Part shown: positions 32,974 to 37,052 of the stretch, one piece after another
Numbering within the stretch: position 1 is the first letter of the stretch
Layout of the letters: every line of letters begins with the position of its first letter
NCBI GenBank assembly: GCA_040219275.1
Contig: JAVJSU010000049.1
Span: 1-37,052 of the forward strand
Length of the DNA: 37,052 bases
Direction of reading: 5' to 3'
Source: JAVJSU01 sp040219275
Lineage (GTDB): Bacteria > Chloroflexota > Anaerolineae > Aggregatilineales > Phototrophicaceae
Translations under genes and position numbers: made by a program
Notes under the pieces: model-generated
What the model was told of the DNA's origin: nothing
Databases searched by the model: none
What the model saw: only the letters and a program-made list of their open reading frames with translations

Positions 32974-33858
32974 CTAGCGATCATAAACGACCAGCCGACG
33001 GGTCGCCCAGATAAATAACATAGTCAATGCCAGAATAATGATGAACAAAATCCACGCCATTGCGGAGGCATATCCCATATCCAGATCAAGAAATGCGCGC
33101 TGATACAAATAGAGGGCATAGAGCAAAGTGGAATTATTCGGACCACCACCGGTCATGATGTATGGTTCAGCAAATGCCTGCATGGAAAAAATGACGAGCG
33201 TTATCACGTTAAACAGAATCTGCGGGGTCAGCATCGGTAAACTGATGAACCAGACTTTCTGGAAAACATTTGCGCCATCAATATCTGCCGCTTCATACAA
33301 TTGTCGCGGAACATCGTTGAAGCCGGCTAAGTAAATCAATACCGCCCGACCACTACTCCAAACTGCAATCAGTACGATAGAAAAAAGTGCTGTATTGGGT
33401 GAAGCTAACCAACGTGGACCATCAATGCCTATTCGCTCCAGTAGACCATTAAGCAGACCATATCGCGGATTTAAAATCCAAACCCATGTCATCGTCGCCG
33501 CCACAGTTGGCACAAGCACAGGCAAGAAAAACACCGTTCTATAAATGGATAGACCACGTACGTTGAGGCTTAACAGAAAGGCAATAGCAAGATCAAATAT
33601 AGTCGCAATAACCACCAACATCGCCACATACTTGATTGTGTTTTCTAGCGATTTCCAGAACAGATCATCGTACTGTGTCAGCTCTTCGTAGTTAAAATTG
33701 CCCACCCATTCTGGCGTAAAATCAATGATGTTAAAATCCGTGAAGCTAAAATAAAAAGATGCCCCAATAGGATAAGCTGTGAAGATCAGAAATCCAATAA
33801 TCCATGGAAAAATAAAGAAAAGCGCCCAACCAAGTTGCCGCCGTTTCAAATTTTGCAT
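32974..33858 (-). CDS. Sugar ABC transporter permease, MalF-type (cassette C)
   Basis: This 294-residue permease has six predicted spans, starting with ALFFIFPWIIGFLIFTAYP. The coupling loop is QLYEAADIDGANVFQKVWFISLP. It is separated from the binding-protein gene by about 200 bp containing a strong hairpin with a T-run, so its expression is probably set lower than that of the binding protein. Confidence 0.9.
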   Translation of the reverse strand: MQNLKRRQLGWALFFIFPWIIGFLIFTAYPIGASFYFSFTDFNIIDFTPEWVGNFNYEELTQYDDLFWKSLENTIKYVAMLVVIATIFDLAIAFLLSLNVRGLSIYRTVFFLPVLVPTVAATMTWVWILNPRYGLLNGLLERIGIDGPRWLASPNTALFSIVLIAVWSSGRAVLIYLAGFNDVPRQLYEAADIDGANVFQKVWFISLPMLTPQILFNVITLVIFSMQAFAEPYIMTGGGPNNSTLLYALYLYQRAFLDLDMGYASAMAWILFIIILALTMLFIWATRRLVVYDR

Positions 33859-33993
33859 ATAAAAACCTTAAATTCCGTTAAGTTTCAAAACGTCCTTACT
33901 TGAAGCCATTTTGGATACTGCCCTTAGAAGTTTACGGATACTTACTTGCGTAAATCCGCCAAAATTCGGTCACCGGGCTGATGATCTCTATAA

Positions 33994-34039
33994 CAAAAAG
34001 CGAAACGAGATGTTTAAGTGTGACAAACATCTCGTTCGC
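33994..34039 (-). terminator. Attenuating terminator between binding protein and permease (C)
   Basis: On the minus strand, GCGAACGAGATGTTT pairs with AAACATCTCG-TTTCGC (a single bulged base) around a 9-base loop, and TTTTTG follows. This is a good intrinsic terminator placed 16 bp after the stop of the binding-protein gene and before both permeases and the chaperonin-like gene, so read-through must feed the rest of the operon. Confidence 0.75.
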
Positions 34040-34055
34040 TATGATGGCTCTTCTC

Positions 34056-35402
34056 TTAACGACGAAGTTCGCGCTCGGCACTTTCCTGAACATCCTGAAG
34101 AACTTCAGCAGGATCAGCTCCATCGAAGAACATGCGATCAAGCGCATCATCAGAAATGGTGCGGAGCAAGAACCCATATGCAGGGAACTGACCATAATAA
34201 CGTGAACGGGGCAGAATTTCATCACGGGCAAGCGGCAACCATCCTGCGGCGGCTTCTACATCCGGATCATTGGCAAGGCTCGGACGTGAAGGCATCACTG
34301 AATCCACTAGCGACTTGTTAAGCGCCACAAATTTTGAACTGGTCATGAAATTCGCAAACCTGAAGCCACCTTCAGGATTTGCTGAACGTACCGGAACAAG
34401 ATACATGTTGGCTTCAATATCGCCGGGTGCTCCATCAACACCCGCGGGTGATGGGAAGGGCGCAATCCCGAAATCAACATCCGGACCATACTCACCCATA
34501 TCATTATAGATATAGCTGTTCAATGCCCAAATTGCGATGCGACCCGTATAGTAAATACCATCCGGTGTCTGACGACCAAAACCTGAGCCGCCATACGTGC
34601 TGGCATAGGCTTCAATGTTTTCTGCGCCATAACGATCCGCAAATGATTTTAGCCATTCAAACATAGCGAGCATTTCAGGATTATTAATGTTGAACGTACC
34701 AGCTTCAGCATCCCAGAAGTTTTGACCACCAAACGCCGCATACCATGCAAATGGTAAGAAGCCCGGAATTGTTGGGATGAATCCTACGCGCTCGATTTCA
34801 CCATCATCAGCAAGCAACGTCGCGGCTTCACCCATTTCTACCCAACCCTCAAGCGTGTCTGGCATGACTTCAGGATCAATCCCAACTTCACGCAGAATAT
34901 CCTTGTTATAGAACATCATACGGACTGTTGTGGAGTGACTCATCCCGAAGATCTGACCATCATAGGTCATTGCGTCACGCGTTCCGGGCCAGAAATCATC
35001 CAGATTACCGTTATGGGCTTCGATATAGTCATCAAGCGGTGTAAGTACGCCTTCTGCGGAATCTGTTTGAACAATCCAATCCCATCCACGGAACGCATCG
35101 GGTGCATCACCAGCGGCTACAGATCGCAATACCTGATCGCGCAATTCCCCCCACGGAACAACCACATGATTTACTTCCGTACCGGGATTCTCCTCCATGA
35201 ATTGCTCAACTGCACTATTCATTGCATCAGCCATACGACCTTGTCCAAAACCAGTCCACAATTCTATTGTGTCTGTTTGAGCAAGCGCGCGCATTGGTGT
35301 TATCGACGAAACGTTCGGGATACCAAACCCACCCGCCACGCCGGCAACTGTCGTCGCGCCCATGATCTTAAGCATTTCCCTGCGGCTAAGTCCTTTTTTC
35401 AT
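34056..35402 (-). CDS. Tat-exported sugar-binding protein (cassette C)
   Basis: This solute-binding protein of about 448 residues begins MKKGLSRREMLKIMGATT, a clear twin-arginine signal, followed by a weakly hydrophobic stretch and cleavage probably after ALA before QTDTIELWTG. The two other binding proteins in the window use Sec signals. The mature part is of family 1 type (GFGQGRMADAMNSAVEQF, YNKDILREVGIDPEVMPDT). A longer reading to 35417 exists; ATG 35402 places the twin-arginine motif normally. It is the first gene of the leftward cassette C operon, under a TTGACG/TATAAT promoter and a LacI-type operator. Confidence 0.9.
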   Translation of the reverse strand: MKKGLSRREMLKIMGATTVAGVAGGFGIPNVSSITPMRALAQTDTIELWTGFGQGRMADAMNSAVEQFMEENPGTEVNHVVVPWGELRDQVLRSVAAGDAPDAFRGWDWIVQTDSAEGVLTPLDDYIEAHNGNLDDFWPGTRDAMTYDGQIFGMSHSTTVRMMFYNKDILREVGIDPEVMPDTLEGWVEMGEAATLLADDGEIERVGFIPTIPGFLPFAWYAAFGGQNFWDAEAGTFNINNPEMLAMFEWLKSFADRYGAENIEAYASTYGGSGFGRQTPDGIYYTGRIAIWALNSYIYNDMGEYGPDVDFGIAPFPSPAGVDGAPGDIEANMYLVPVRSANPEGGFRFANFMTSSKFVALNKSLVDSVMPSRPSLANDPDVEAAAGWLPLARDEILPRSRYYGQFPAYGFLLRTISDDALDRMFFDGADPAEVLQDVQESAERELRR

Positions 35403-35435
35403 GCGAAATATCTCCAAAATTATTGTTCAATGTAA

Positions 35436-35496
35436 TTTAGTCAACCGATCTACCTAAATTTAATCGAATTATATAGAGATTCTATAAACTCGTCAA
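35436..35496 (-). promoter_or_regulatory. Leftward cassette C promoter and operator
   Basis: On the minus strand TTGACG (35496-35491) and a perfect TATAAT (35473-35468) are 17 bp apart. Downstream of the expected start, at 35458-35436, lies TTTAGGTAGATCGGTTGACTAAA, read here in parts as TTTAGGTAG and ATCGGTTGACTAAA. Its second half matches 13 of 14 bases of the operator before the LacI gene. Confidence 0.65.
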
Positions 35497-35525
35497 GAAA
35501 TTGCTAATTCAAGGGGGAGAATTGT

Positions 35526-35575
35526 TTGACAAAAGCTGATTATGTCTCTATTATTTAGTAAATCGGTTTACTAAA
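35526..35575 (+). promoter_or_regulatory. Promoter and operator of the cassette C LacI gene
   Basis: TTGACA (35526-35531) and TATTAT (35549-35554) are 17 bp apart. TTTAGTAAA (35554-35562) and TTTACTAAA (35567-35575) form a perfect inverted repeat around TCGG that starts at the -10 element, so a bound repressor would block the promoter. The related site at 35436-35458 suggests joint control of both directions. Confidence 0.7.
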
Positions 35576-35587
35576 GAACGTAAAAAC

Positions 35588-36631
35588 ATGGTAAATAAGG
35601 CTTCAGACAAACTCAATATGCGGATTACACTTCAAGATGTTGCTGACGATGCTGGTGTGTCTCGGTCGACTGCATCATTAGTACTGAACAATAATTCCCG
35701 CATTTCAGATCCAACGCGTGAACGTGTACTCAATTCTGTCAAAAGACTTGGCTATATTTACAATCAGAAAGCGGCGAGCCTCCGCACTCAGCGATCCAAC
35801 ACTATCGGGTTGATTATTACTGATATCACTAACCCTTTTTACGCAGAACTGATCCACGGGATTGAGGTGGAACTTAAGCGAAATGGCTATATCGCTCTTT
35901 TAGGTAGCACTGCGGATCTCATTGAAAATCAGAATGATTTGTTACGCATCATGCAGGAACGCTCTGTTGATGGCATCATCCTCGTTCCCGCAGAAAACAC
36001 GACAATTGACGCGATAGAACATCTAAAAAGTGATGTTTCAACCGTACTGGTCTCGCGCTATTTGCAAGGTGTACAGGTTGATTATGTGGGGATTGACAAT
36101 GAACTCGGTGCACGGCGTGCAATGGAAGCGCTCATTGATAAAGGGCATGAACGAATCGCGTTTATCGGTGGTGCCCATAATTCCTCTGCACGGCAGGATC
36201 GTCTTATGGGCTATACCAGCATCCTTGAAAAATACACGCTTCCGCAATCTGAACAGCTTATTATGAGCACTCCCGTAACACGCTCTGGTGGATTTAAAGC
36301 CGTTCAATCTCTTCTAAGGATGGAGAATCCCCCGACGGCGGCGCTCTGTTATAACGATGTGGTCGCCTTCGGTGTCATGCTTGGTTTGCGTCAGGCAGGG
36401 TTAGAACCCGGACATGATTTTTCTGTCGTCGGGTTTGATGATGTTGAAGAAGCGGCGTTATGGTCGCCGTCTTTAACAACCATTGCCGCCGAACCATCAA
36501 AAATGGGAGAAGAAGCCGCCCGTCTTTTACTACACCGTATCCAAAATCCGGATGAAACCGAGCGACAGATCATCATGCCATCGACACTGGTTCTGCGATC
36601 ATCAGTCAATATACGTCGCACCTATATTTAA
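35588..36631 (+). CDS. LacI-family regulator of cassette C
   Basis: The 347-residue protein has the helix-turn-helix ITLQDVADDAGVSRSTASLV (about 13-32), the hinge YNQKAASLRTQRSNTIGL and a sugar-binding-type effector domain with DITNPFYAELIHGIE and GFDDVEEAALWSPSLTTIA. It should repress the divergent importer operon and itself through the TTTAGTAAA/TTTACTAAA-type sites. The CoA-transferase gene follows after 16 bp in the same direction, so it may be in the same transcript. The ribosome site is weak. Confidence 0.9.
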   Translation: MVNKASDKLNMRITLQDVADDAGVSRSTASLVLNNNSRISDPTRERVLNSVKRLGYIYNQKAASLRTQRSNTIGLIITDITNPFYAELIHGIEVELKRNGYIALLGSTADLIENQNDLLRIMQERSVDGIILVPAENTTIDAIEHLKSDVSTVLVSRYLQGVQVDYVGIDNELGARRAMEALIDKGHERIAFIGGAHNSSARQDRLMGYTSILEKYTLPQSEQLIMSTPVTRSGGFKAVQSLLRMENPPTAALCYNDVVAFGVMLGLRQAGLEPGHDFSVVGFDDVEEAALWSPSLTTIAAEPSKMGEEAARLLLHRIQNPDETERQIIMPSTLVLRSSVNIRRTYI

Positions 36632-36647
36632 ATGCAAAGGCACGGTG

Positions 36648-36959
36648 ATGTCTAAATTAATCTCTTTAAGACAAGCGGCAGAACTCATCCCCGACAATGT
36701 CGTCATCTCGATCAGTTCGTCCAGCGGCTTAGGTTGCCCTGACTCAGTGCTACAGGCAATCGGCGAACGCTTTGCAGAAACCGGCTACCCACAAAAGCTG
36801 ACCACCATTCACCCTATTGCCGCAGGGGATATGTATGGCATTAAGGGCGTTGACCATCTTGCACATGTCGGTTTGCTTAAACGTATTATTTCGGGATCAT
36901 ATCCCAGCGGTCCCTCATCCATGCCATCACCGCGCATCTGGCAGATGATTCCGAAATAA
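36648..36959 (+). CDS. Acyl-CoA:carboxylate CoA-transferase, N-terminal part
   Basis: The first 100 or so residues match acetate/propionate-type CoA-transferases: SLRQAAELIPDNVVISISSS, CPDSVLQAIGERF, TTIHPIAAGDMYGIKGVDHL and GSYPSGPSSMPSPRIWQMI. The family normally has about 500 residues, with a catalytic glutamate much further on. The native reading ends at about 36950; the next codons (CCG AAA TAA) come from an inverted copy of the gene's own sequence, so the stop is not the real one. ATG 36648 is preceded by AAAGG; a longer in-frame reading overlaps the LacI gene and is rejected. The role may be to activate an acid product of the cassette. Confidence 0.75.
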   Translation: MSKLISLRQAAELIPDNVVISISSSSGLGCPDSVLQAIGERFAETGYPQKLTTIHPIAAGDMYGIKGVDHLAHVGLLKRIISGSYPSGPSSMPSPRIWQMIPK

Positions 36960-37052
36960 TACGTTTAAGCAAACCGACATGTGCAAGATGGTCAACGCCC
37001 TTAATGCCATACATATCCCCTGCGGCAATAGGGTGAATGGTGGTCAGCTTTT
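36793..37052. repeat. Terminal fold-back inverted repeat
   Basis: Bases 36951-37052 are an exact reverse complement of 36793-36894 (102 bp). The match extends to 36900/36945 with one mismatch, leaving 44 bp between the arms. The ATGAT just before the switch can pair with the ATCAT at 36896-36900. The second arm ends with the window. This is what a snap-back chimera or contig-end assembly error looks like. Confidence 0.85.

Noticed and set aside
36483..36647. Upstream extension of the CoA-transferase frame
   Set aside because: It overlaps the conserved C terminus of the LacI gene; ATG 36648 has a ribosome site and starts the family's N terminus.

Overview
The window looks like a piece of a heterotroph's carbohydrate-use island, most likely from the Chloroflexota (Anaerolineae-like). 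That placement is an inference. It rests on three LacI-regulated sugar ABC cassettes that carry no ATPase gene, two formylglycine-type sulfatases, a surface-protein remnant with an LPNTD anchor, and a DUF433 antitoxin. GC content is moderate and sigma-70-like promoters (TTGACA / TATAAT-like) are easy to see. No rRNA, tRNA, CRISPR array or complete insertion sequence was found. The last 102 bases are an inverted copy of sequence 56 bases upstream, which suggests a contig-end fold-back.

Bases 1-5700 are a worn accessory zone of small unrelated genes, several of them broken. They include an anchored surface-protein tail with in-frame stops, a HEAT-like protein, and a DUF433 antitoxin whose DUF5615 toxin survives only as its first residues. 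Next come a 5'-truncated HhH/RNase H-like nuclease, a MazG-like pyrophosphohydrolase broken by an 8-bp tandem duplication, an HNH restriction enzyme, about 600 bp of dense hairpins, and a frameshifted unknown gene. A 65-bp near-identical control sequence lies upstream of both the HEAT-like gene and the DUF433 gene.

Cassette A (5752-19604) is divergent. Leftward it reads LacI regulator, sulfatase, SMP-30-type lactonase. Rightward it reads solute-binding protein, two permeases, GH78 alpha-L-rhamnosidase-like enzyme, Zn-dependent dehydrogenase, MmsA-like aldehyde dehydrogenase and transaldolase-family protein. LacI-type operators sit on both sides. The set suggests uptake of a rhamnose-containing, possibly sulfated glycan and oxidative breakdown of the sugar.

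Cassette B (20029-28361) runs rightward: LacI regulator, solute-binding protein, two permeases, GH4 glycosidase, BadF-type sugar kinase and a second sulfatase. A GH4 enzyme with a kinase and an ABC importer, and no PTS, suggests that the sugar is phosphorylated after import.

Cassette C (28435-36959) is divergent. Leftward it reads Tat-type solute-binding protein, two permeases, a degenerate GroEL-like chaperonin, a cytosolic Asp-box beta-propeller and an enolase-superfamily dehydratase. Rightward it reads a LacI regulator and the start of a CoA-transferase. The chaperonin-like/propeller pair inside a sugar importer operon is the most unusual thing here: the chaperonin fold is recognisable end to end, but the residue matching the catalytic Asp398 of GroEL is Arg and the phosphate-binding DGTTT motif is altered. 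In all three cassettes a hairpin lies between the solute-binding protein gene and the first permease gene.
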